Source: Romanomermis culicivorax (lineage: Eukaryota; Nematoda; Enoplea; Mermithida; Mermithidae). Taken from it: a stretch of 64,000 nucleotides of DNA. Below the pieces are notes generated by a model, which saw only the letters and a program-made list of their open reading frames with translations, was not told the DNA's origin and made no database searches. A program made the position numbers and the translations under genes. Shown here piece by piece: positions 45,101 to 54,209 of this stretch (the first letter of the stretch is position 1; each line of letters begins with the position of its first letter). The stretch is taken from contig CAWUHX010000011.1 in NCBI GenBank assembly GCA_963922205.1, forward strand, positions 310,001 through 374,000, in the 5' to 3' direction.

Positions 45101-46515
45101 AGTCGGAGGAAGGCCGGCTATGTTTTGTGTGTCGGGGAGGTTGTGAATGTTTTTCTAAGACCAACGCCTATGTTTAACATGGGCCATTACGACTAAGCCC
45201 CCCCCCTCTATACTACTTATGCAAAAGACAAATTTTGGTGCATTTCAGAAGGTCAAAATCTACTTTTCAAACTTTTGTGTAACTATAATTTTAAACATGA
45301 AGCCGAGTTTGCATTTAGAAGCATGGAAGTAATTTTCAGAAATTTTAGGTTGAACTTGTTATCCAGATTTATGAGTATGAGTAATTTTTGTAAAAGGATT
45401 ATGTAGGACATGAGCTCGAGCGCTATCAGGAAAAAGGTTTGTGCAGAAATACACGAAAGATCGTGATTTTTTTAGTGTACAAAAAAATTTATTTGTGCAA
45501 CGATTTTTCGGCCGATCTTTGTAGGGGTGCAAACTGCAAAGAGGCTTAGTACAAAAAAAACGCCGATCATCGGGTAACATTTTGCATGCAGAACTGTTTG
45601 AAAAACCGGAAAAATTTTATGAAAATAAGCGGGAAAAAGCCGTGAATTGGATTTCAGACAGTTTGGTTTATCATCTTTTTCTTTTCTTACTCCTCATCGA
45701 ACGGAAATGAGTATGATTGATTTAGAAAGTGTTATGGAATTGTTTCTTGTGACCAAGTTCACAAAGATGAAAAATCCAAATGAAAATTTTTTGCTAAATT
45801 TTCCTGTTAGAGCTCAGTGAGATACTTTACAAACTTCCTTTAAATTTCATCAACTCAAAATATTGACTGAAAAACGTCCTTTAAAAATGTCTCCCTCTCA
45901 AGAAAATTCTGGCTGCGAGCCTGTTTTCAACTGTAAAATATTCAGTACTTTTGATTCCAATTTTGGACAAGCCAACGCTCAACTTTTACAGGATTATTTT
46001 CGAGATATAAAATTTTCCAGATACTGAAGATGGCCCCAGTTTGCCAACCAGAACGAACGACGAATTCAGGCCTTTCATGCGTCGGTTACCCGAATTCAAA
46101 TTTTGGTAACAATATTTTATGCAACTTACTCTAATCAGCCTTTAAAACTATCTAATCGTTAGATCTATATTTTCAATGTATGGTTCGAAACGCATCTCGA
46201 ATTCAGTATATATATCCATATTTTTGTTCAGGTATTCGGCTACAAAGGGTATTATCGTCGCTTTTTTATGCACGTTTTTCGAATTTTTCAACATTCCCGT
46301 GTTTTGGCCCATATTAGTAATGTATTTCATCGTTCTGTTTTGCCTTACTATGAAAAGGCAAATAAAAGTAAATGGGATATGACTTCAATACTACGTTTTA
46401 TTCCCTCATCCACCGTATTTTATAGCACATGATCAAATATCGTTACATACCCTTCACGACTGGTAAACCCAAGCATCGAGGCAAAGAACCGTCATTTACA
46501 TTGGGCCAAAAGTAG
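36072..46515 (+). CDS. RER1: RER1, retention of ER proteins 1 homolog (six exons)
   Basis: Rer1 is a four-span membrane protein of early Golgi that returns escaped ER membrane proteins and unassembled subunits to the ER through COPI vesicles. Exons are 36072-36140, 36199-36303, 36361-36460, 46021-46105, 46232-46367 and 46426-46515. All introns are GT-AG with consistent phase. The protein is 194 residues; vertebrate Rer1 is about 196. Landmarks are STPYT-like FTPYTTVRW (about 32-40), [14 protein letters not shown] (about 65-78), [26 protein letters not shown] (103-120), [11 protein letters not shown] and [11 protein letters not shown] (166-176). Four hydrophobic spans lie at about 38-58, 59-79, 125-144 and 145-162. 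The start is the first ATG of the frame that begins [16 protein letters not shown] lies at 46534, 19 bp after the stop. Introns are 57, 58, 58 and 126 bp, except intron 3 (9560 bp), which carries a Polinton relic. Confidence 0.94.
36199..36303 (+). CDS. RER1: RER1 exon 2 (residues 24-58)
   Basis: It contains [13 protein letters not shown] and the first membrane span. It is bounded by CTTTTAAG and GTAAGC. The next intron is 57 bp and ends TTATTTCAG. Confidence 0.93.
36361..36460 (+). CDS. RER1: RER1 exon 3 (residues 59-91 plus one base)
   Basis: It contains [20 protein letters not shown] and [12 protein letters not shown]. It ends in phase 1 before GTAGGG. Confidence 0.92.
37812..38327 (+). 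repeat. hAT-like repeat fragment in RER1 intron 3
   Basis: It starts CAGCGTTTTTCGG and ends GTAGAAAAACAGTG, like hAT ends, with GTGCAAA/TTTGCAC words inside. The flanks do not match. Related material lies at 31200-31400 and 45420-45600. Confidence 0.4.
38561..39100 (+). repeat. Polinton left terminal inverted repeat
   Basis: It pairs with 44680-45217 along its length (shared CATGTTAAACATAGGCG, GTTATTACACATTG-like and GGTACCCAACATGACC blocks, in inverse order on the right). Confidence 0.85.
39180..39365 (+). repeat. Three tandem units inside the Polinton relic
   Basis: The block AGACCGTCATTGGCTCCT + ACCATGCACYT recurs three times at about 70-bp spacing, next to the left inverted repeat. Confidence 0.65.
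39540..40600 (+). other. Nested repeat debris inside the Polinton relic
   Basis: It holds the start of a CAGGCCTG-type MITE (near 39545), two GCGC-module remnants (about 39605 and 39730), and a C-rich run near 40430. No coding remnant is recognised. Confidence 0.4.
40600..43550 (-). pseudogene. Polinton DNA polymerase B relic
   Basis: Segments on the minus strand, read from right to left, resemble the DNA_pol_B_2 family of Polintons. They are an N-terminal zone with C2H2 fingers (CPQCASVF, about 43230), a GCILKN zone, an [11 protein letters not shown] motif, palm motif A ([10 protein letters not shown]), motif B ([10 protein letters not shown]), motif C (TDTDSIYLA), and a C-terminal [11 protein letters not shown]. 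The gene is clearly broken in many places and is treated as a fossil. Confidence 0.8.
44150..44675 (+). pseudogene. Polinton integrase relic interrupted by a MITE
   Basis: Left of the [19 protein letters not shown] is visible; right of it, [15 protein letters not shown] and NDGFKFLLN. Both match the N-terminal zone and start of the DDE core in Polinton-type retroviral-like integrases. It is fragmentary and broken. Confidence 0.78.
44340..44497 (+). mobile_element. hAT MITE inserted in the integrase relic
   Basis: The ends are CATGGCTGTGCGCAGG ... TTTGTGCACGGCCCTG, with exact TSD ACTGTACA (44332-44339 and 44498-44505). Sister of 16121-16268. Confidence 0.9.
44680..45217 (-). repeat. Polinton right terminal inverted repeat
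   Basis: It is the inverted partner of 38561-39100 and ends CCCCCCTCTATACTACT. Confidence 0.85.
46021..46105 (+). CDS. RER1: RER1 exon 4 (residues 92-120)
   Basis: It encodes [11 protein letters not shown] then [18 protein letters not shown], the most conserved cytosolic loop. The last codon (Trp) is split TG|G. Intron 4 is 126 bp. Confidence 0.93.
46232..46367 (+). CDS. RER1: RER1 exon 5 (residues 120-165)
   Basis: It contains [30 protein letters not shown] and TMKRQIK, which form the third and fourth spans. It ends before GTAAATG. The next intron is 58 bp. Confidence 0.94.
46426..46515 (+). CDS. RER1: RER1 exon 6 (residues 166-194 and stop)
   Basis: It encodes [20 protein letters not shown] then a short tail EPSFTLGQK. 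The GKP wording resembles nematode Rer1. Confidence 0.93.
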   Translation, partial: HMIKYRYIPFTTGKPKHRGKEPSFTLGQK

Positions 46516-46533
46516 AACGATTCAAAAGCTTTT

Positions 46534-46539
46534 AATAAA
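46534..46539 (+). terminator. RER1 polyadenylation signal
   Basis: AATAAA lies 19 bp after the RER1 stop codon, implying a very short 3' UTR. Confidence 0.6.
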
Positions 46540-47741
46540 TTGGTATTTTAGTCGGGCTTTTATCGATTCGTATTCATGCATGCATATGACCTGATTGAAT
46601 TTTCTTCATGTGGCTTCATTAGGGTATCGAGCAACCTGGAGAATCTGAAAAAGTCAGAAAAAAGTTGTACCTGGAAAAGTCGGAGAATTTCGATTAGGAT
46701 TGTTATGGGGTAGTTGTTTATTGTAAAATAAGTCCGAATTATTGCATGATAAGCCAAAGTTGCGTTTTAAAAGTTCAAAATCTCGAAATTTTCCGGCTCG
46801 AAACATTAGTATCATTATTTAATTGGTTTTGGCTAAGATGCGCTTCCAAGGAAGTCTAATACTATTACTCAATTAACATCTGATTGTTTTAGTGCTTCTG
46901 CAATTCTATTTCGTCTCTAATTTTTAATGTTTAACTTTTTTTCGAAAAGTAATCAGGTCAGGATTCCAACTTTTCTACTGATGTAATTATGTTTGTCGAC
47001 TTGATGATTGTCACAACGTTATCATTGATAAAAATTGAGAAACATTTCAATAGCTTACTTTTAATCACTATTTCTGGACGCTGAGGGCCAGTAATGGAGT
47101 GTTCCGATCGAAGAGCAGCTAAAGTATAATAGTCTTATGAGAAATGCGATGTGTAACATTTATTTCTTTGTACATGATGAGATTAAAACGAATTTCATAA
47201 AGTTCTACTTTCCTCGGTTTTTAGAATTTTCCGTAGTAGTTATAGAGAAAAATAAATTTACAAAGCCAATAATGGGCAGTATACAAGTGAATCATGCATA
47301 TACCATATATTTCATATCTTGCCGTGCATAGTCAAAAAGGCAAGGAATTTATATTCATCCAAAATCAAATTTTTTGATAAGCTTTAGTACACTATTATTA
47401 CTGATGAAAACTATATGCTGAGAGTATTCGTTCCAAGTGCTGACTGCTCTGCTCATAAAAGAAAATTTCTGGGTATCAGGGATTTTTCAGCACGGTCCTT
47501 ATAAGGTTAGGCCTGTGGTGATAAAAATTTTAGCCTTGCTAAGACAAATTACATAAACCAAATTGAGGAAAGTCAGCGGTTGTGCTAATGAGATTTGTAC
47601 AAAAATAACCCTGCGGTATCACTTTTAGTTTCAAGTTATTCTGTAATTTGATGGTGAACTGCATGATGGCCTTCCAATTTCCAAATCAGTTTTGTTGAGA
47701 AGATGTTTTATATAACATGATGTTTAGTGCTCCTCATACTA
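46540..47741 (+). other. Intergenic, nothing identified
   Basis: AT-rich DNA downstream of RER1. No gene, array or defined element is seen. Confidence 0.4.
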
Positions 47742-48730
47742 GGACAATAGGTTCAACTGGATGCAACTCGGTACCAGATGAGGGTACTTCGGTACCAGAT
47801 GACTTGATTCTCATCACTAGATCATACTTTGTGTGTGAATCGATTTTAACAGCGAAAACGGGATAGAGGACTTCGAGATAGACCATCGACCAGTAAAAAC
47901 TAGATAATTAACCATTTAGGAAATAAGCCAACCAATCAACTTATTACGGAACAATCCATCAATCAACCAAGCAATCAGGTAATCAACCAACCAGCAGATC
48001 AGGGAACCAACTAACCGGCAAGAACATCGATTAACCAACCAACCAGTAAATTAACCAGAAAATCAGAGAGCCAATGAACCAAACGGAGAATATGATAAAC
48101 AACCAACTAACCAGGGAACCAACCAACCACTAACTAGGTAAGCAAGCAGTCAATCAGTCAAACCAATCATTGCATCAGGAAATCAATCCACCAATCAAGG
48201 AATTAGCGAAACAATCAACCAGGTAATCAACCAACCAACGATTGAATCAGAAAATCAACCAGCTAAACAGGTAATCAATGAACAAACCGAAGATGAAATC
48301 AACCAATCACCCAATCCAACCATGGAATCAACACACCAATCAGGAAGTCAACCAACCGACTAGGGAATCAACCGGCAAATCACGGATTAATGAACAATCT
48401 AACCAGAAAATCAGTCAACCACCCAATCCAATCAAGGAATCGACCCTCTAATCGGGAAATCAACCAACCGATCATAGAATCCACCAACCGATCATAGAAT
48501 CAACCAACTAATCAGAGAATCAAACAACCGATCAGGGAATCAATTAATGCTATGCACTAGAAAATTCGGTGATTTTGAATTTCTAAAACGCACCAGAATT
48601 TGCTTTTTCAAATTCCCTATTTTGTACAAGATAAATGTACCCCTGCTTGGCTTGACAACCACCAAAAAAATTTGGCAACCAACCAAATTTTCGGGCGGGC
48701 TGGTACCAGATGAACCGATAGGCTTTGTCC
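47742..48730 (+). mobile_element. Minisatellite-bearing element with inverted ends
   Basis: The left end is GGACAATAGGTTCAACTGG followed by two GGTACCAGATG words. The right end is CTGGTACCAGATGAACCGAT then AGGCTTTGTCC, its inverted equivalent. Between them lies array C (about 47880-48545) of AATCAACCAACCA-type units. Fragments of the same design lie at 29003-29062, 31040-31150 and 31850-33262. No TSD is seen. Confidence 0.65.
47880..48545 (+). repeat. CCAACCAA minisatellite array C
   Basis: Degenerate GGGAATCAACCAACC-like units fill the interior of the 47742-48730 element. Confidence 0.85.
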
Positions 48731-48785
48731 ACGTATGGTGCTCCATTTTTCAAAGGTAGTTTATGATTATCAAGTTTCCCAGTAT

Positions 48786-50093
48786 CACTGTTTTTTCCAC
48801 ACACTGCAGACTTTTTAAGCTTAGTGCAGAATTTGGTGATTTCTGCACTGGTGCAGAATTTTTTGAGTCATGTGTTTGATCACATTTATTCTTCGATAGT
48901 GTGTCAGTCATTGATTCTGAACTTTTAAAATCAGTTATTTTTCTTATTTTAAGACTTCAAAATGTCTAGTCAAAAAGCTATAAATTCGTTCAAATTTAAC
49001 ATAGAATTACTCACCTTATTTTCTTTTTTTCCTGTATTCACTATTATTGTGTTGTAACAGGCGCTGTTTTTCCCCAAATCTGCTTTTTGGAGAAAAAATT
49101 CGGAAAAAGGAAAAAAATTTTGGGCTCTACCCATTTGGATAAGAAAATTTTGGGGATCGGATACAGAAAAGATGCATTTTGGTTCATTTTAGAAAGTCAT
49201 AATCTCAAAATTTTCCGGCTCTTTAATGATCGTCATTATGTATTACCTAGCTCAGGCGCGGCTTTTAGCATGTCTACCTTCACTTATCACTTGATCTATA
49301 ATAGTTTCCATCATCTTAAACGTATTATCTCATGTCTTAATGGGTAATCTTTATTATTTTGTCTTGATATTTAATGAAGATTCACATTTTTCGAGAAAGA
49401 TCAACACGTCAAGTCTAAACTTTTTGAAGCGATTATTCCTTTCTCAGCGTAAAATCAATTTAAAAGCCTCATGGAAGTAGCTTTCTGAAATTTCTTCTCT
49501 TCTTACTCATATCTTTTCAGCCAAGTTCATGAGAGTTTACAAATAAATTACCAGTTGTAAAATTTTCATAAAATTCTAGAAATTACGACTTTTGAACACA
49601 AAATTCGAATCTAATTCTCGAAATAAATCTTCGGGAAATTGGTTTTCTAGCGCCGCATGATGTCAATACCCATACAAATTTTCCGACGCTTCGCGCCGGA
49701 AACATTAATATCTTTTTTGGGCGCTCACTCGTCATCATAGTGGACTTGACCGTCGATTTCTCAGTTAATTCAAGGTCATTATACTCTTGGATTGTTTGCT
49801 GGAAAATTTGTTCTATAATGCTTATAGATTAGACTTCGATCAAACTCGAAAATTTCAATTTTTTCCCCAATTTTAATTAATTAACCGCTCTAAAAACACC
49901 AGAAAGATTAAAAAGGTTCAAAAACACATTAATAAAGCATGTATGAGCGTTTTTAAGCGAAAAAACGACTCCGGGAAATAGAAAAAAAATTTGACCTCAT
50001 TCCCTGTTTGGGGGAAAGAACAGTGGTAACAGGAGAAAACCGCAGTGCAGAAACTTTTTTGGGCTTTTCTGCCGGGTGCAGAAAAAAACACTG
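48786..50093 (-). mobile_element. Composite hAT element, second copy
   Basis: The ends are CACTGTTTTTTCCACAC ... GTGCAGAAAAAAACACTG, with flanks CCCAGTAT (48778-48785) and CCCAGGAT (50094-50101), 7/8. It contains the inner hAT at 49062-50025 at exactly the same site as the composite at 17260-18590. Confidence 0.88.
49062..50025 (-). mobile_element. Inner hAT element of the second composite
   Basis: The ends are CGCTGTTTTTCCCC ... GGGGGAAAGAACAGTG, flanked by exact GTAACAGG copies (49054-49061 and 50026-50033), the reverse complement of the CCTGTTAC TSD at 17333. It carries a GACGCTTCGCGCCGG module at about 49687. Confidence 0.92.
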
Positions 50094-50101
50094 CCCAGGA
50101 T

Positions 50102-51655
50102 AACAATAATCCGTAAAGTTTATGACATGTTTTAATAAATCATTTTATACTTTTTTAACCGTTTTAATATTAGCTAGTGCGTAGGATGATCATACATTAC
50201 TAGTATAAGTAAAAGTCTCACATAAACGTCACATGCTTTAGTTTAGTAGGAAAATATTATTACTGACAAAACTTCTGAAAATATGATGAAGTCTAGAATA
50301 ACCATGGCATTTTGCTAAATGTTCGATTGTCCGACAGTATTACAGTCCTTTGATTGTTTCAGCAAAAGTTCACCCCAGATCCCATATCCATATTGCGGAT
50401 TATTAATGCCGGTACGCAGTTGATGACAGATTTAGTTGGAATTCTGATGGCCATTTAGCCACTAGATTCAGATTACATTATGCTTTAGATACATAAAATG
50501 TATTTACAATAGGAATAAACCAGGTCCTAAAACCCTCCTTGGGTGTATATAAGTACATCATTCAAAATGCTGATGTCACTACAATAAGTGTTGATCAGCC
50601 TAACTTGCACACAGAAATAACTATATTAGCTTTTTTGAGCAGAAATGTGTTTTAAAAAGATGAATTGTGGATGTTCATCCGAACAAACACATTCCACATA
50701 TGTGTTAAGTACCTGTTTTTGCCATATTGAGCTTTTTTTGCCAAGAGCGGCAAAAAAGAGCGACTCTCGGCACCCACCAGCTATCAAAGAGTTGAAATGA
50801 AATTACTTGAAGGAAAATAGACAGCTACTGAAACTCAAAAATTTGGCAGCTGAATTTAAATTGTTGAAAGATAAGCATTGTAATGATATAGAAAATTGAT
50901 TTTTAGTAAACATGTTGAGCTTACTAATCGCAGAAACTGAAAAATATTGTGAAAATATTTCAAAATCAATTTAATAGAATTTCTGTTATGTTTATTTTAT
51001 AATTTTATACATGTTCACAGCCTCTGGTCAGTACTGGGCCATGACAAAAGTTCTTATTGATCAAGAAATCAGTTTTTATTAGTTGCCTGATTTCTTAGGT
51101 TTACTTGCCTCTTCAGTTCGAAACTGATTTGATTTCCGTTGTTATGACCAATTTATAAAAAATTTTGATTTGTAATTTATATATTTGGTTTTCTACTTGT
51201 TTGACGACACTATCTAGCTAACTGAAAATATCAGCACATCGCTCAGATCTCCGTATGGCGCACGCGCTTTTATCATACTTTTAATCTGGAAAAACTTGGA
51301 TAATCTAACGAAATGCCCTTGAAAACCTGGAAAAGTGAATTTTATTTTGGAAACCCATCGGACAACTGATTCATTTACAATTTATTTGAGTTCTATCCTT
51401 TCTGCTTAACTTTTTTCCGCTTTGAAGCGGCTGGTGCAGCGACAAGAGAAAAGTACAGGGTTTAACAAAATGATGTGTGCGTTCCTAAAGTCTAGTTCTA
51501 GGTGCGCCAGAAAAAAATTAAACATACTGTACAGAATTGGATTCTGCATCGGATAATGTGTAAACTAGGAGTCAAATTAGATTATTTACTTTAAACTAAG
51601 TCCTAAACAAAGTTTATCAAAAATTATTGGTTTTTTCAAATTTTCCAAGTAAAAC
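50102..51655 (+). other. Intergenic, one hairpin
   Basis: No gene is seen. A U-rich hairpin (TTTTTTGCC AAGAGC GGCAAAAAA, about 50735-50758) is the only structure noticed. Confidence 0.4.
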
Positions 51656-53412
51656 ACGAGTTTTGATTCTCATCAAGCCCGCCTAGTGGACAGAATTCAG
51701 GCGACAGAATATTATGAGGCGAAATTGGCCGGTGCTGATTTTATAACAAAAAAATGGTTCACGCACGACTGAATTAAATCGATCTGTCACAAAAAATTGG
51801 ATGAAAAAAACATTAGGATGTTTTACTTATTTTTCATGTTGTGGACGACCAGAAAGTCTGTTCCAAGAATCGAAGGCGATTATTCATTCAACTTCGGCCT
51901 TACAGTGAAAATCATGTTGGGCACTATCAAGTCAAATCTGTCGCAATGTCAGTGCAGCCATTTTTATGAAAAGAATGTTATCAACCGTTTTATGCGATTG
52001 CAAAAACATTGAAAACGCAGCTGAATCGAGAAAATCGATTATTCTTGGCCGATTACGCCCCAAGGATTTGGATGAAGAAAAATTTCTCCTGTGTGCATTT
52101 TCTGATGCGTTTTTTATTTATTCAATCTGTAAGCTGAATCGCCAAAATGACCGCGTTTGGGCACTGAAAGTTAGAGAAGTTAAAGAAAAGGAGCATTATC
52201 GAGCAGTTGTCCACAATCGAACCTGCATCGGGTTACCGTATTTATTGCAATAAAGGGCGCCCTCGAATAAACGGCGCACCTTTGACCCTCTATAAATGTA
52301 ATGAACGGCGCGCCGTTTATTAGAATCATAAGTATCCTTAATGTAAGCGTTATATGTGCTGTTTATTAGACGAATAACATGCTTACTTTAAAGTTCATAT
52401 TGACTGCAGTAGTTTGCAGTGTTTTCTATTGATCTTTTGCTGAGTTTCTTTTAAATGCATTCTTTAGATGAATCTGTTACAAGTAACGAAAATAGAAAGA
52501 AGTAAAGTTTGGATTTTAAGCTAAAAACTATTGCATCAGCAGGAAAACAAGGAAACCGTCCAGTTGCTAGCCGCCTCAAAATAATTGAATCTAGGTTGTT
52601 ATTTTCCATTCTTTTTCTTTTAATTTAATTAGTTGTTTCTATTTTTCCTTTGTTTTCCTCATATTACTTTTGTTTTCTCTTCTTTCCTGTTTGTTTGTTT
52701 TCTTTTTCTTTCCTTGGTGTAGAGATTACTTGTTGAAATTTCATGAAAGAATAAAAAACAACCTTGGGTTAAAATGTAGCCTGATGAAGAGCGAAATTTG
52801 AAAAACGGCGCCCTCTAATAAACGGCGCACCAAATGGACCCACGGCGCGCCGTTTATTGGAATATTTACGGTATTTATTTTATTCAGTTCAAAGCAGATG
52901 ATGTAGGTTATTAAAGAAAAAGGACAATCATGTGATGGGGAATATTTTCGTGAGACAATATTGGAAAATAATTTTATTCCATTTTTGAACAATTCAGAAA
53001 ATGTCTTTGTCGTTGGGAAAACAACTTTTGTGTACGACTGTGCCCGTTGCATGAAAGCTAACAAGCCTATCTGAACAGCAAAGGAATCCAGTCTCGGGGA
53101 AACAATATTTTGCTGGGAAACAGTCCGGATTTAAACCCAACTGAAGATCTTGGAGAATTTGTGAAGGACAGAGTTGAAAAGCTTATGCACATGGAATCTG
53201 GAATTGGACCCTATTCTTGGGAAATCTTGTCAAAAAATTTGAATACGGTATTAAATAAATCGGAATATGATAAAGATTTGAAAGTCTGTAATGTTCAATG
53301 CCAGTGCATTTGGAGCAGGTGCGAAAGGCTGCAGGTGGCCATACGGAGTTTTAAATTTATCCAAATTTGTGAAATTGAAGAATTGAGAGTGCGTTTTATT
53401 TCTGAGGAATAA
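51656..53412 (+). pseudogene. Tc1/mariner-type transposase relic, split by a MITE
   Basis: Left of the insertion, FSDAFF and NRQNDRVWALKVREV (52090-52200) match the first catalytic Asp region of DDE_3 transposases. To the right, CDGEYFRETILENNFIPFL and FVYDCARCMKA (second Asp region, about 52925-53060) are followed by GNSPDLNPTEDL (about 53116), the third acidic region. Stops and frame changes show it is dead: two left-hand frames overlap near 51966-52012, and a TGA follows KANKPI. The 636-bp MITE at 52236-52871 separates the halves. The region upstream of 51780 is weak. Confidence 0.72.
52236..52871 (+). mobile_element. TA-flanked MITE with CGGCGCGCCG palindromes
   Basis: The ends are CCGTATTTATTGC ... 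GGAATATTTACGG between TA dinucleotides (52234-52235 and 52872-52873), as in Tc1/mariner elements. Near each end lie AATAAACGGCGCACC and CGGCGCGCCGTTTATT, self-complementary with an AscI-like core. No ORF is present. Confidence 0.8.
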
Positions 53413-53961
53413 AAATTCGACTGCTTCTTGCCGTGTTTCTGAAAAAGCTATCTCTCGATGCAGAATTGAATTCTCTACAAGATAGTATGTTTTATTTCTC
53501 TCTAAGATACCTAGAAGTAGACTTTTTGAACGCACCCAGCATTTCGTTGCACCCTTTACACCCTCATACTGTAGATAGAATATAAACTTCCGAAATAACA
53601 AATCAGGGTCAAAAAACAAGAAAGCGACATCTTGCTTATTCATTCTTGATATAGAGAATAGCCTTTTCCTATACCCGTAAATTTTTCAGAGGATGTTTGT
53701 AAATTTAAAAATGACACCGCCCTCAAAATCGTTTACACAACGCTTTGGTTGTAGAGTTCTTTACTTTGAGAAATGGCAAGAAAAAACAGGCTGTAAGTGC
53801 GTTCGATTATTTTAGGAAATTATCAGTCGATCTGTTTGTCGGTGATGAATGAGAAAATTTTTCTCATTGATTACGGTAATATGCTTACTATTTTTTTGAA
53901 CTTAACTTACTATCATCGATTCGCTGCATCTATCATTCCGAAATAAATAGGCTATAGAAGC

Positions 53962-54201
53962 CAGACATGCACGGCAAGAATTATCCAGGGGGTAGGATCC
54001 ATGAAATTTTTTTCCAAGGGGGAATGGGGGGTGGGTGAGCAAAAAAAACAAATTTTGAAAGCCTGTTTTTCATACAAAATATGCACAAAAATCATTAAAA
54101 AACTTGTCTTGGAAAAAGTTCAGGGGGTGTTTGACATTTTTTTGGTCAGGGGGGGGGTGGTCTCAGATATGGGGTTTACCCCCCCCCTATGTGCATGTAT
54201 G
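53962..54201 (+). mobile_element. MITE with CAGACATGCAC ends, near-exact TSD
   Basis: It is the sister of 29084-29330, with flanks ATAGAAGC (53954-53961) and ATAGAAAC (54202-54209). Confidence 0.85.
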
Positions 54202-54209
54202 ATAGAAAC

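Larger units (their letters stand above)
38561..45217. mobile_element. Broken Polinton (Maverick) relic with long TIRs
   Basis: Inverted ends of about 0.53 kb (38561-39100 and 44680-45217) begin AGTAGTATAGAGGGGG. The interior holds remnants of a protein-primed DNA polymerase B (minus strand) and a Polinton-type integrase (plus strand). At 6.66 kb it is far shorter than full-length Polintons (about 15-20 kb), and no capsid, ATPase or protease gene is recognisable. It is an old, broken copy with many breaks in the polymerase (roughly ten or more) and later MITE insertions (44340-44497 with TSD; about 42278-42520; a fragment near 39545). It lies wholly inside RER1 intron 3. The candidate 6-bp TSD (TATCGA/TATGCA) is weak. 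Confidence 0.82.
36461..46020 (+). other. RER1 intron 3, 9.56 kb, filled with mobile DNA
   Basis: Donor GTAGGG and acceptor TTTTCCAG join residue 92 (G|AT, Asp) in frame. The content is AT-rich repeat debris (36.5-38.5 kb), the Polinton relic with nested MITEs (38.56-45.22 kb), and more debris (45.2-46.0 kb). All other introns of the gene are 57-126 bp. Confidence 0.88.

Noticed and set aside
52780-52800. CTGATGA...GAAA resembling a hammerhead ribozyme core
   Set aside because: Only five bases lie between the two core boxes, too few for stem II, and no flanking stems I and III pair.
53695-53802. Possible exon (TTTTTCAG ... CTGTAAGT) with a short frame
   Set aside because: No homology recognised, and the following putative intron would be only 23 bp.
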